Assembly (NCBI GenBank): GCA_002451855.1
Contig: DKDS01000062.1
Location: 1-5,657 of the forward strand
Length of the DNA: 5,657 nucleotides
DNA from: Ruminococcaceae bacterium UBA6842
GTDB taxonomy: Bacteria; Bacillota; Clostridia; Oscillospirales; Acutalibacteraceae
Direction of reading: 5' to 3'
The position numbers were made by a program, and so were the translations under genes. Positions within the stretch are counted from its first letter, which is position 1. Each line of letters begins with the position of its first letter. Shown here in pieces: positions 5,574 through 5,657 of this stretch. A model generated the notes under the pieces. It had not been told where the DNA came from and ran no database searches. It worked only from the letters and a program-made list of their open reading frames with translations.

Positions 5574-5657
5574 AAGCGCCGCCGCACCGACGGGCATGAG
5601 GACGATATAACCGTTATGACTGCCATAATCAAAAAGGCGGTATAAAAACACGCTGTT
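5574..5657. other. Short region after the holin with no supported gene
   Basis: The 84 bases to the window edge show no Shine-Dalgarno plus start, no clear terminator hairpin with a T-run, and no tRNA-like fold. The holin frame stays open for 23 codons after its TAA, to a second TAA at 5643-5645. The start is G/C-rich (GCGCCGCCGC at 5576-5585). Whether phage genes or host genes follow cannot be seen. Confidence 0.5.

Noticed and set aside
5300..5632. Minus-strand open frame of 110 codons across the holin
   Set aside because: It is antisense to the endolysin end and the holin, has no family resemblance, and is explained by the codon pattern of the real gene on the other strand.

Overview
The window looks like chromosomal DNA of a low-to-moderate GC Bacillota, most likely a gut-type Clostridia (Oscillospiraceae/Ruminococcus/Eubacterium-like). 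The signs are strong purine-rich Shine-Dalgarno sites, AT-rich intergenic gaps, frequent ATA and AGG/AGA codons, and the protein families present. The family-level assignment is an inference from general character, not from a search.

Left part (1-1807): the 3' end of a nagBA amino-sugar operon. nagB (glucosamine-6-phosphate deaminase) is cut by the window edge. nagA (N-acetylglucosamine-6-phosphate deacetylase) follows after 9 bases. Together they turn GlcNAc-6-P into fructose-6-P, acetate and ammonia. The operon ends in a symmetric hairpin with A- and T-runs on both sides, which also serves the convergent gene on the other strand.

Middle part (1806-4036): a divergent pair. On the minus strand is an integral membrane protein of the ECF-transporter S-component type. 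On the plus strand is a MocR/GabR/PdxR-type regulator, with a GntR winged helix fused to an aminotransferase-fold domain that keeps its PLP lysine. Their promoters overlap in a 118-base gap. This layout suggests regulated uptake of a vitamin, with vitamin B6 as the best guess. The regulator ends in a hairpin with a UUCG tetraloop.

Right part (4037-5657): a compact three-gene phage-type lysis cassette, all plus strand. It holds an XhlA-like coiled-coil/single-membrane-span protein, a GH25 lysozyme endolysin with two C-terminal CW_7 (Cpl-7) wall-binding repeats, and a 66-residue r1t-type holin. It begins directly after a host-type regulator, with no phage structural or integrase gene between. 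It may be the edge of a prophage or an orphan (possibly domesticated) lysis module; the window ends 84 bases after the holin, so the two cannot be separated here.

I see no CRISPR array, transposon, tRNA or rRNA. Nothing in the window is clearly a new system. The lysis cassette in a host context and the divergent regulator/transporter pair are the best leads.
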